Source: Gracilariopsis chorda (lineage: Eukaryota; Rhodophyta; Florideophyceae; Gracilariales; Gracilariaceae). Taken from it: a stretch of 20,767 bases of DNA. Below are positions 9,431 to 17,788 of the stretch, one piece after another. The translations under genes were made by a program, and so were the position numbers. How positions within the stretch are numbered: the stretch's first letter is position 1; each line of letters opens with the position of its first letter. The notes under the pieces are model-generated. The model was given only the letters and a program-made list of their open reading frames with translations, was not told the origin of the DNA and searched no databases. The DNA is taken from contig NBIV01000644.1 in NCBI GenBank assembly GCA_003194525.1, forward strand, positions 1-20,767. The letters are read 5' to 3'.

Positions 9431-11572
9431 AGCGCGTGGTAGGAACTTCTTATTTGTGACGGTTTCAGGCCTGTATATGAACGCGTGGCCTTCTTGCCCG
9501 AACTTCCGTAAGTTTGTAAAGTCCGGTTTTCGTCCGAACCATAAGGTGTAAGGAACCTTCATTCCTGCTCGATGATTTGGTAGGCGATTTCTCAAGTAGT
9601 TTGCGTGTGAAATGGCTTCTTCCCATAGCTCATGCGGTAGCTTGGAGGCGAACAGGAATGTTCTAGCCATCTTCCACAAGTCTTGGATGACTTTCTCTGC
9701 TACACCGTTCGATTGGTGTGCGTACGGTGGGGTGAACTCTAGTACTATACCATTTTCCATCGCGTATGAGACGAAATCGTCTGACCTATTCTCACCCGCT
9801 CCGTCAAGGCGAACGCGGTACATTAGGTTGGGAGGTAGTTCGGTTTCCGCGCGAGCCTTGTACCAGCGGAAAGATTCAAAGAATTGTTTCTTCTTACTTA
9901 GAAAGTATATTGAGCTTGCCCTTGTGTGGTCGTCAATGAGGACTTGCATATACTTCGATCCTTGTAAAGAGGTTGGGGTTATGGGTCCAGTGAGGTCGGT
10001 GTGCGTTAACTCCAAAGGTCTCTGCACTACCGAGTTTGATCGTTGAAGTGGAGCACGCTTGGTGCCGGCGTCAATGCACGGAGTGCATATGACATTGTCG
10101 ACTTCATATGGGGAGAGTTTAGGTACCCCTTGACATAAATCAATGCATGTCAAGAGTTTCTCTCTTCCAGGGTGTCCGAGTTTCTCGTGCCAATCTTTGG
10201 CTCTGTTGTCAGGTGCATGTGTTGCAGCTTGTACCTGTGGTGGTGATACGGGGCTCGGTAGGGGATAGAGTCCGTCCTTCGGGGTGGAGTGTTGTATGAC
10301 TTGGCCCGTTGTGCGGTCTTTAATTACGAATCCGTTTGAGTATTGCACCTCGACGTAATTCACCAGGACAGATAAGGATACCAAGTTAGAGTCGAAGGTT
10401 GGGGTATGTTTGGCGGGTAACATGAGTCTGGTTCCTAAGGGTAGCTTTATTTTTCCACAGCCTACGATCTCTGACTGGTGGTCGCAAGTGTTTACGGTTT
10501 GCGGAGGTGTTTGGTGATATTCCCAGAACAACGATTTGTCCTTGATGAAAACATGACTAGCCCCAGAGTCCAGCCATGTTGGGGTTATGTTGTCCTGGTG
10601 GAGACTGGCATTAGCTAATGCTATGAATCCGCGGTAGTGGTTCCTTTCCCTGTCTCCGTGGTGGCGGTTAGCGTTTGGTCGCCCTTGGTTTTGGGCGTTG
10701 GTGAAGTTGTTAGAGTCCCAAGCTCGATTGTTATTGCGTCCTTCGCCTTTGTTATGTTTATTATTATTGGAGTTTTTATTGTTGGGCTGTTGTTGGTTTT
10801 TATTTTTCTTGCGCCAACATTCGGCCCTGATGTGGCCTATGCGTCCACAATTCCAACATACAACTCCTTTCTTGTTCCCTTTTGCATGCTGCTTGCGTCG
10901 GGTTGTAGTCTTTTTCGCAGTGGGGTAGGGGTGAATGCCATCTTTCTTGGCTTCTGTAGCCTTCGTGGTATATGTCGATGCCCGATGAACACGTCGGTCC
11001 ATTTCGGATCGCACAAGCGAAACGACTTGATCGTATTCCATGTTGGTTGCGTCCGCCAATAATGTGATTGCCATTAGTGAGTCTGGCAAGGTACGGAGCA
11101 GAGTCGCAGTTCGCTCCTTTTCCGTGAGTGGGTCACCCAGTCTAGCAAGTTCTAAGTAGGTTGTCTCCAACTCGAGTAAATGTCTCTGTACGTCGTCGCC
11201 ATCCTTGAATGTCAAGGTGCTTAGCTTTTGGCGGAGGTTCAATTTGGATTGTATGTTGTCCTTCTTATATGTAGACTCGAGTTTATTCCATACCTCCAAA
11301 GCAGAGCAGTGTTCTCTTTCGAGCAGTTCCGAAACTGCGACGATCGGCTGTGTGTCAAGGTTTTGGACGATGGCCGATCTTGCCTTTCGATCGGCGTCGT
11401 CCCATCTCTTTCGAGCTGCAGCGGGTCCTTCGTTTGGACGAGGTTCCGAAAGCACGAATAATGATTGGAGAGAGTGCATGAGATCCCTAATGTATATGCG
11501 CCAAGTGTAGTAATCGGCGCCCCCTTTTAGACGGGGTATACGTTTATTTTCTTGGTAAGTCTCAGAGTCCAT
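9431..11572 (-). CDS. gag-pol: Copia Gag-Pol polyprotein (Gag, protease, integrase), truncated by insertion at codon 714
   Basis: ATG at 11570-11572 opens a frame without a stop for 714 codons of copia origin; 22 further codons to the stop at 9362 come from the gypsy LTR. Gag of the UBN2 type spans about residues 1-200. A CCHC zinc knuckle (CWNCGRIGHIRAEC) is at 239-252, followed by an Asn/Gln-rich linker. The protease active site LDSGASHVF is at 334-342. The integrase zinc finger uses H462, H467, C496 and C499, and the catalytic triad is D526 (THTDLTGP), D590 (RLDGAGEN) and E626 (SNGVAEK). The segment NKKFLPRA at 707-714 normally leads on into the rest of Pol, so the break is inside the integrase-to-RT part. 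The frame is in good condition, unlike gypsy gag-pol. Confidence 0.93.
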
Positions 11573-12137
11573 CGCGGAGTATCACTCAACGCGAGACTAA
11601 AGGAGACTGGCAGATAGAATTCTTCACCGGTCCCCTACCGGTTGAGGGATCCTTCTACTACTTTTGCGTAGCCGGGTCCACTGGCAGGAGATACTATCTC
11701 CGGTTCCCTAAGGGTCAGACCTCTGGCTCCGAGTAAGACTCTCTCGGTGAGATGCGATTTCAGCGGCCCGCCCAAGTTCTGCACAATCCAGAACGAGGGT
11801 GCGTGCAACCTACGGAATGTCCAGGAGAGGTTACTAACAACGTGATATGTGTTCACCAGTTGGCCTCCTCTGATTCCTTACGGCTACTTGCGCGGCGATC
11901 TTGCTCCTTGAAACGTCCTTGTCTTCACTAAGGTCCGGGCCGAACGACGAGACACCCTGTCCCCTTACGAACAGCTACACTCACCCCAGCTGAGCCAGTT
12001 ATACGGCAAGTGCGCTATCCGCAGGCTTAGTTCAAGTCCCCAGTCGATTCCCAACCGGTATACGGCTTGCGAACCTTAGCTCAGCCAAGTGCTAACTTCC
12101 CTGAAGGGTTAATAGCGGCGGAGGCCTTATTCAGGAC

Positions 12138-12145
12138 TTTATATA
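12138..12145 (-). promoter_or_regulatory. TATA box in the copia 5' LTR
   Basis: TATATAAA on the minus strand, about 185 bases inside the proposed LTR start and about 570 bases upstream of the Gag ATG. It fits a U3 promoter. Confidence 0.5.
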
Positions 12146-12226
12146 ATAGTTCCGGTTCACCGTCTGTGTTCGTGGTCCAATGATGAAGGCGGTTATGCGG
12201 AGCGTGCAGTAACTGCGATGTGTCGC

Positions 12227-12314
12227 CACTAGAAGCTTCAGGTGATCGGTCCAGACCACAAGCCAGGGGCAAGGGTTGTTCAACGACACGGTGGCTTTCA
12301 AGAAGCTTCTAGTG
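12227..12314. repeat. 13-bp perfect inverted repeat in copia U3
   Basis: CACTAGAAGCTTC at 12227-12239 and its exact reverse complement at 12302-12314, separated by 62 bases. It lies within the first 100 bases of the LTR, where enhancer or regulatory elements often sit. Confidence 0.7.
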
Positions 12315-12341
12315 CGCACGCTCTAACACAACGCCGGATAC

Positions 12342-13020
12342 GGGGGGGGGGGGGGGTTTGGCAGCGACTCAACTATGGGCGCAGGCGGGGGAAGGTTGTC
12401 CGGCGTGTAGATGGCAGAGTGTGCACGGGCTGCCGGGGGGGGGAGATTGTTTGAGAGCGCCACACCAGTAGGCCCAAGTCTTGCGCGGAGAATGCGGAAT
12501 GTGCACGGGCTGCCGTGGGGGGGGGAAGTTGTTTGAGAGCGCCACACCAGTAGGCCCAAGTCTTGCGCGGAGAACGCGGAATGTGCACGGGCTTCTTGCG
12601 CGGAGAACGCGGAATGTGCACGGGCTGCCCGGGGGGAGAAGGTTGTTTGGTGGAGAAGGTTGTTCGCAGTGTGTGTGGTTGTCCGGAGTGTGCAAGGGCT
12701 GCCGGGGGGCGGAAGACGGTTTGGGAGCGCAACACGAGTAGGCGCAAGTCCAGCGCGGAGAGGGCGGAGTGTTCACACGAGTAGGTGCAAGTCCAGCGCT
12801 GAGAGGGCGGAGTGTTCACAAGTGTAGGCGCAAGTCCAGCGCGGAGAGGGCGGAGTGTTCACAAGTGTAGGCGCAAGTCCAGCGCGGAGAGGGCGGAGTG
12901 TTCACGGGCTGCAGGGCGGGCGCAAGACGGTTTGGGAGCGCAACACGAGAGGCGGGAGATGGTCTGGGGGCGCAAAACGAGTATGCGCAATTCCGGGAAA
13001 CGTTGGGTGGGCGCAAGGCG
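12342..13020. repeat. G-rich minisatellite block with nested 82-bp and 43-bp periods
   Basis: The block opens with a run of 15 G (12342-12356). A unit containing a G-run, GTTTGAGAGCGCCACACC, GTAGGCCCAAGTCTTGCGCG and GTGCACGGGCTGCCG recurs with an 82-bp spacing (12447 and 12529) and degenerates after that. From 12738 a shorter version repeats four times at exactly 43 bp (starts 12738, 12781, 12824, 12867). Further partial units run to about 13000. G-runs of 9, 9, 6 and 6 lie near 12435, 12517, 12631 and 12703. Proline-rich frames on the minus strand are by-products of the G-runs and were not annotated. Confidence 0.9.
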
Positions 13021-14397
13021 CGCCGAAGGCGCAAGTGCTATAGAGAGTGGAGAACGTTGGCGTTTCTCACTGTTTTGTGCAGATAAGCCTTTCGTTTGAG
13101 AGAAGCCTAAAGCAGGGTTTATTCAGTGTCGGCTTTTGCGCCGGCGGTTGCTGTGTCCCTTACGTTTTCGATATTGTTCTCGATACGTCTTTCTCAAGTC
13201 GACGGTGTTATCGATAACCGCATGCGATGCTACCATGTAGCTGTTTCTAGCTTTGTGTCTTTTCCACTGTCTCCCTCCTCCCATCATGCTGGTGAAGGCA
13301 GATCAGTGAGGTCATTTATTTGGTGCCTCCAGTCGGGACGAGTGGACTGTAAACCACGTCCCAACTGGTGGCCAGCGTGTCTCCATTCACAGGTTTCACC
13401 TGGCAATGCTCCGTAACTCTGTTGTTGGGCGTCGTGCTGGATGGCGCCGCGTGTGGCATTGCGAGAGGGTCCTTCTGGCTCGTTGTGTGGGCCTTGCACC
13501 ACTCCCTGCATACAGTCTGCACCGCTTTTGAGAGCTGCTCGCCCATCGTTTGGCGCTGCGCTTTCCCGTCTCTTCTCTTGACCCTCAGCCATTCTCTTCT
13601 GGGGATCACTCGGTTCTCGCGCGTCGGAAGCGAGCGCCGCCATTAGCGAACATCAAACAGCTGATACGATGTATCAGATGCCTCCGTTGATCTTGCCGAC
13701 CTTTCTGAGCAAGATGTAAGTTAAGCCGCGCCGATGACGCACGAAAAGTGGTGCAAAAGAGAAAAGAAAGCAAACATAGGATGAGGTGGACTCTGATTTC
13801 GATCGGCCGGAGGAGGCGGCAGATGGCGAGCAAGAAGCGCAGCATGCTGAGCGTGAGGTGCGATGAGCGGAGCGGGCGCAGCGAGCGCAATCGAAGAGAA
13901 AGGCTGGCGGTTACGTGGACGCGGCATTGAGAATGGAGGTGACCCGGGAGGTCGTTAAACTCGCCCAAGCAACCGGTCAGCTTGCCAGTTGCCCTCGCGG
14001 ACCTGGGTGAATAGTCTTGAAAAGTCACCCGCGTAACTGCACGTACGCAGTCGGTCACGGGCCCGCTACCGGAAGAAGATCCAGCCGCTGTTTCCCTGAA
14101 TTTTTCCCTCGAAGGAAGAGCTCCAAAGGAGCCTCTGGACCGGGGTTTTTTCCAGGGTTTTCTCAGAGGATCTACACTTGGATCAGACGCCACAGCAGGT
14201 TACGCGCCGGTTCTTACCCCCGATCTTGCCGCTGAAATGAGGATTGGGCGGAAAGGATGTCGTCAATGGTTTCTTGGCGGCCAACGTGGTACATGCGAAT
14301 CGCCTTGTCGCGGTGTGCCCCTTACCCGAGGACCTCTAGAGGTTGAATGAAATGGTGGAATGAAGAAGGCAACAGTCCTCGGAAACGAAACGATTCT
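13021..14397. other. Stretch without a recognisable gene
   Basis: Several open frames of 60-195 codons occur on both strands, but none shows a known domain or clear protein character. The most gene-like is a minus-strand ATG frame at 13643-13284 (MAALASDAREPSDPQKR...), hydrophilic and of unknown function. A minus-strand frame at 14193-13606 is Arg/Ser/Leu-rich and looks like chance. A 12-bp palindrome, GTTATCGATAAC, lies near 13207-13218. Confidence 0.4.
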
Positions 14398-14588
14398 GCG
14401 GTTGAACACGCCTAGACACCTAATGCATTCTTAGTATAGTAGTAACCCAGTGTGTGTAGCACGACTCCGGGTTGTAGCTAATAGCTATCGTACGAAGAAC
14501 GCGTTATAGGTTGTAGGGGTCCTTAGCAAACCCCCGGGCTAACATAGAATTGATGTTACTCGTTCGTAAACAGAGAGAGAGAGAGAGA
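14398..14588 (+). repeat. SINE-like interspersed repeat, copy 1, with GA tail
   Basis: It starts GCGGTTGAACACGCCTAGAC and runs 176 bases before a (GA)n tail ending at 14588. It differs from copy 2 (17301-17484) at one base (G at 14566, C at 17469) apart from tail length. No convincing target-site duplication was found for this copy. There is no coding capacity and there are no inverted ends. I did not find a good tRNA-type promoter, so the class is uncertain. Confidence 0.8.
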
Positions 14589-15205
14589 TGATATAAGAAT
14601 TCTTTGGACTGATTGGAAAAGAGATTGTTATGCTACGGAGTATTATAAGAATGACGAATCATTGTGCTGATTTAACTCCCGTCTCACCCTGGCAACATAC
14701 AATCGTGCGGTGCCCGTTGCGCTTCTTCCCGTCAAGCGTCTAGACCGGCGAAGCACGGTGGTGTCCGAGTTGTTCCCGTCGGCTCCCGCACCTGCTGCGG
14801 GCGCACTAGAGGGGCCCGCTGCTGCAGGTGCAGAAACTGCGGCTGCGACTGCAGCTGCAGCTGATGCCGATGCCGGTGCCGGTGCGTGTGCACCGGCTGC
14901 GCTGGAACTACTCGCAGAGCCGTCGAGACGTTCTCCAACTCGGCAGACGAGAACGAAGTGGAATACGGTTCACATTGCACCACCACCGTCATATCATTCT
15001 TCTATTGCGCCCATTTCAACGCCGTCAACCTTGGCCGACGGTGATTCTTCATGGATACGGTGCAAGGCGCCATGAACGTACGATAGAGAGAACCAGAAGC
15101 GTACGATCGACCAGCAGTCGCCAATGCTAGTGCAGCAGCCCATGCTGCCGGGTCTCGGTTTCTTCCTTCTATCGGACTTCATTACACAAACTCTCTTTTA
15201 TATTC
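14589..15205. other. Intergenic region with an alanine/CAG-type imperfect triplet tract
   Basis: Around 14815-14905 there is an imperfect GCN/CTG triplet tract (GCTGCTGCAGGTGCAGAAAC and similar) that reads as Ala-rich on the plus strand and as His/Arg/Gln-rich on the minus strand. No frame here starts and ends convincingly. It lies just beyond the 3' end of the nuclease gene. Confidence 0.4.
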
Positions 15206-15211
15206 TTTATT
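15206..15211 (-). terminator. AATAAA polyadenylation signal overlapping the nuclease gene's distal stop codon
   Basis: On the minus strand the distal reading frame ends TGA-ATAAAG, so AATAAA begins at the last base of the stop codon (15211-15213). A canonical signal exactly there supports this as the ancestral 3' end of the gene. Confidence 0.55.
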
Positions 15212-15213
15212 CA

Positions 15214-15505
15214 GTCGTGACGTCTAGTTCTTTTCTTATCTGGACTAGTGGTCTTGCTACTTTTCGGACTTCCACTAGATATGCTTGTTACTTCGTCAGG
15301 GACATTTTCTTTGACTAACCTTTTGTAACGCCTCTTCTTGCGCTGAACCGCATCCAGTTTGTCTCGAAGTTCTCTCGCCTCCTTTTCACGTTCTTTCTCT
15401 CGTTGCCTCGCTTCTTTCGCCTCCCTCTCACGTTCTTTCGCCTCTTGCCTCGCTTCTCTCGCCTCCTTCTTACGTTCTTTCTCTCGTTGCCTCGCTTCTT
15501 TCGCC
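15214..15505 (-). pseudogene. Out-of-frame C-terminal end of the Uma2-like protein (charged repeat plus basic tail)
   Basis: Beyond the stop of the main frame, a different minus-strand frame continues the same 14-residue charged repeat (KEAREARQEAKEREREAKEA) and then leads into LRDKLDAVQRKKRRYKRL, a Ser/Lys-rich tail and PDKKRTRRHD before TGA at 15211-15213. The basic clusters look like nuclear localisation signals. It is joined to the main frame only if indels in the repeat are discounted. Natural frame disruption and sequencing error in homopolymers are both possible. Confidence 0.6.
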
Positions 15506-15760
15506 TCCTCTCACGTTCTTTTGTTTTCCTTCTTTCTTTTTTTTTCTTTCACGTTCTTTTTCTTCCGTTTTTTTTTGCCTCGCTTCTTTCGCCTCCCTCT
15601 TTCACGTTCTTTCTCTCGTTGCCTCGCTTCTTTCGCCTCCCTCACGTTCTTTTGCCTCCCTTTCACGTTTTTTCTCTCGTTGCCTCGCTTCTTTCGCCTC
15701 TTGCCTCGCTTCTCTCGCCTCCTTCTCACGTTCTTTCGCCTCCCTTTCACGTTCCCTCAT
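15375..15760 (-). repeat. Homopurine/homopyrimidine minisatellite (42-bp units) coding for a charged coiled coil
   Basis: The plus strand is almost entirely pyrimidine, built from about 42-bp units of the type CGTTGCCTCGCTTCTTTCGC plus TCACGTTCTTTC, with some 84-bp higher-order spacing. On the minus strand each unit encodes 14 residues (two heptads) rich in Lys, Glu, Arg and Ala. Unit junctions vary: GCCTCCCTCTCACG (15420s), GCCTCCCTCACG (about 15645, two bases shorter), GCCTCCCTCTTTCACG (about 15595) and GCCTCCTCTCACG (about 15505, one base shorter). These indels move the reading frame. The middle (15520-15590) is T-rich with long homopolymers. Confidence 0.85.
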
Positions 15761-16579
15761 TTCCTCAGATAGCTTATCTAGAGGACTCGATGCGTTTGGG
15801 TTATTGAATATGGTCGACGGTTTGTGAGTTCCAAATGGACCCATGTTTGCTGGAGTATCGCCGCGAAATACTTGCTTAGGAGCCCAACAATTTGTTGCTG
15901 GATCCCTGTGGCGAATTTCAATACGTTGGTCTCTTTTGCTTTCATCTTTGCAGTTAACATCTCTGATAACCGTGATAAGCTGCTTCACTCCTGCTTTCTC
16001 GTATCCGCCCTGTTTGACGTCCGTGTCGGTTTTTTCGTTATGGCTGGTAACTTCTACGACAGCTTTGACTTGGTCAGGAATTGGATGCGAGATTCTCCGC
16101 GATTTCGGGGAAAGCCCATTTCTTCGTGGCGGGGACACGGGGGGCGCTGCGATAACATCGGGCCTGCGTATGGTTCTTCTCGGCGTAGGGTCTCCTGGAC
16201 TGGATGGCGACCGCGGGATAGAAATACCTTCTTGTGATGCGGGTGGATACTCAGTCTGGCCTCTGACATATCGAGCGATGCCATGGTTTTGCAGATACCT
16301 GGCAATGTTATCGTGGGGCTCTTCTGACATTGGTAGTGCAACGAGTATACCTTCCACGTATTCGTATCTTCCATACACTGAAGTGTCTATGTCCAAGAAT
16401 TCCTCCACCGAGCAGGGCTTAAGATCTAGCGAGCCTAGTTCGGTTTTGGGTGCAACAGAAATGGAAGGGTTTGGAGAAGATGCAGGTTGGGACGGTGGGG
16501 CAGTGGGTTGAAGGTCAGATTGAGACGGTTCTGGCTCAGGCGTAGAGTGAGCAGAACAGGGCGAGAGTGGGGACTCCAT
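15602..16579 (-). CDS. Uma2-like (DUF820) PD-(D/E)XK nuclease-family protein with coiled-coil tail
   Basis: ATG at 16577-16579 begins a 325-residue frame. Residues 1-50 are Pro/Ser-rich and probably disordered. Residues about 58-245 match the Uma2 fold pattern: RYEYVEGILVALP near 71-83, a helix around H89, then RRPDVIAAPP with D141, then AVVEVTSHNEKTD with E176, and GGYEKAGVKQLITVIRDV near 191-208, the usual helix-strand that follows the active site. D141 and E176 fit the catalytic D...E-x-x of this superfamily. Uma2 proteins are mainly bacterial, very abundant in cyanobacteria, often with charged coiled-coil tails, and of poorly known function. Here residues about 272 on are a charged coiled coil ending at a frameshifted stop. 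No phage or bacterial genes are nearby. Nuclease activity is inferred from the fold only. Confidence 0.75.
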   Translation of the reverse strand: MESPLSPCSAHSTPEPEPSQSDLQPTAPPSQPASSPNPSISVAPKTELGSLDLKPCSVEEFLDIDTSVYGRYEYVEGILVALPMSEEPHDNIARYLQNHGIARYVRGQTEYPPASQEGISIPRSPSSPGDPTPRRTIRRPDVIAAPPVSPPRRNGLSPKSRRISHPIPDQVKAVVEVTSHNEKTDTDVKQGGYEKAGVKQLITVIRDVNCKDESKRDQRIEIRHRDPATNCWAPKQVFRGDTPANMGPFGTHKPSTIFNNPNASSPLDKLSEEMREREREAKEREKEAREARQEAKEARQREKKREREAKEREGGERSEATRERT

Positions 16580-16623
16580 GTGGCTTCAGTTGTGAGGGCC
16601 TGTAGGAAGGCGCTGCCTAGAGG

Positions 16624-16631
16624 CTTAAATA
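16624..16631 (-). promoter_or_regulatory. TATA-like box upstream of the Uma2-like gene
   Basis: TATTTAAG on the minus strand, about 45 bases upstream of the ATG at 16579. The spacing is compatible with a core promoter and a short leader. It supports that ATG as the start. Confidence 0.35.
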
Positions 16632-17300
16632 CGGAAATGGAGCTGCTGCGAAAGCAACGTCGCGGATGCAGGCCAATCGAGAGTCTCGAGAGTGACGATG
16701 AGCGCCTCGCGACTAGCCTTCAAAGCTGGTGAGGATTCTTCACTCAAGACCAACCGGTAGAAACTCCGTACAAGCACAAGGTCCCTCGGTGCATGGCGAA
16801 GCGAAGAGATGGAGAAGTTTTTTATCAATTGGATCTTCCAATTTGGAACCGGCAGTTTGGGGCCAAGGGATGATCTACACGGCGTAGACGGAGTAAAAAA
16901 TTGATTGAAAAGGAACAGCTCAGCACAAGCTCTCCAAAAAACTTGACCCACATGGCCCCGTTTTTCGTGGTATCCGTTTGACGATTCTCAGGTTCGGAGG
17001 TACCGGTACACGGTGCGTAGATGCGTAGAGGTGGTGGGCGGCGGCTGAGTTTCCGCGACGAGGGTATCCTAGGGATACCCTCAAAGCGTGGAGGGTTTTG
17101 TGTGGCAGAGAATTGACGACAAAGCGGTTGTGCTGTTGCCATGATCAGCAGCAGGAAGGAACACAGGCAACAAAAAGGAGCTCAAAACACGAGCGCACAA
17201 CGCGGTTCGGCGTGCGTTCACAGAAGAAAGGCAGTTGAACGATACAAGGAGCGCTGCCGCAGTTCCACAACAAGCAAGCGCCGCAAAGAAGAACACTGCA
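16632..17300. other. Region upstream of the nuclease gene, no recognised gene
   Basis: Two overlapping minus-strand ATG frames (17142-16825 and 16951-16625) look moderately protein-like; the second ends in SREALIVTLETLDWPASATL and a short C-terminus. They could be two parts of one small gene with an intron or a frame change, but I recognise no family and no clear splice sites. Otherwise nothing is seen. Confidence 0.3.
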
Positions 17301-17484
17301 GCGGTTGAACACGCCTAGACACCTAATGCATTCTTAGTATAGTAGTAACCCAGTGTGTGTAGCACGACTCCGGGTTGTAGCTAATAGCTATCGTACGAAG
17401 AACGCGTTATAGGTTGTAGGGGTCCTTAGCAAACCCCCGGGCTAACATAGAATTGATGTTACTCGTTCCTAAACAGAGAGAGAG
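17301..17484 (+). repeat. SINE-like interspersed repeat, copy 2, flanked by an 11-bp target-site duplication
   Basis: The same 176-base element as copy 1, with one substitution and a shorter GA tail. AGAACACTGCA occurs immediately before (17290-17300) and immediately after (17485-17495) the copy. That is a target-site duplication of the length typical of LINE-driven retroposition, and it defines the element ends as GCGGTTG... and (GA)n. Confidence 0.85.
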
Positions 17485-17495
17485 AGAACACTGCA

Positions 17496-17788
17496 CGCAA
17501 ACGCGCGCACAAGCACGACAAGAACACAAAACACACAGCGCAGCAAGCGCGACTGCGCTGCAGCAAGCGAATCGCGTTACATCGCAGGAATGAGCATTAA
17601 GGGACTTCCTACGAATAACTGTCATTTGCAATAGTAAACTGGAGTCATACTGGATCACGAAGAGAAGCGCGTATCACACAACTGATAGTGCTTTAGAACA
17701 GCGCGCTCGGAAGAAAGTAGGCGACGCAAGCAACAGAAATATGCCGCTGTGATCAGCTATAGTGTGTGAACGAACCAAGCAAATATTC
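17496..17788. other. Stretch without a recognisable gene
   Basis: A CA/GCA-rich low-complexity start (17500-17570) is followed by unremarkable sequence. No frame is convincing. Confidence 0.4.

Larger units (their letters stand above)
9430..12328 (-). mobile_element. Ty1/copia LTR retrotransposon, 5' part, interrupted by the gypsy element
   Basis: This holds the 5' LTR plus Gag, protease and most of integrase on the minus strand. It stops abruptly at 9430, where the gypsy LTR begins. RT, RNase H and the 3' LTR would be expected beyond the gypsy element, off the left edge of the window. The first five bases here (TAGCG, 9430-9434) are the predicted target-site duplication of the gypsy insertion. 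Confidence 0.9.
11600..12328 (-). repeat. 5' LTR and leader of the copia element (inner boundary uncertain)
   Basis: Read on the minus strand the LTR appears to start at 12328 with TGTTAGAGCG, the usual TG start. A TATA box (TATATAAA) lies at 12138-12145, in the right direction to transcribe Gag. The inner end, probably CA followed by a tRNA primer site, should lie between about 11590 and 11870, but I found no convincing match to a standard initiator-tRNA primer site, so the boundary is approximate. A candidate 5-bp target duplication is CAACG at 12329-12333; its partner is outside the window. Confidence 0.6.

Noticed and set aside
12323..12819. Long proline-rich open frames on the minus strand over the minisatellite
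   Set aside because: They arise from G-runs and the repeat unit read on the other strand, switch frame between units and resemble no protein.
12341..12920. CRISPR-like regular repeat spacing
   Set aside because: The units are tandem, with no unique spacers between identical repeats, and the context is eukaryotic.
13606..14193. 195-codon minus-strand frame as a gene
   Set aside because: Composition is Arg/Ser/Leu-rich without domain character, and no promoter or family could be supported.
14398..14588. Solo LTR interpretation of the 176-base repeat
   Set aside because: An 11-bp duplication, a GA tail and no matching inverted ends fit retroposition better than an LTR, which would give 4-6 bp.
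15359..15807. Ser/Phe/Leu/Arg-rich plus-strand frames
   Set aside because: These are shadows of the purine repeat that encodes the nuclease tail on the minus strand.
14398..17495. A composite transposon made of the nuclease gene between the two short repeats
   Set aside because: Copy 2 has its own 11-bp target duplication, and the sequences outside the pair (left of 14398, right of 17484) do not match each other, so independent insertions are likelier.
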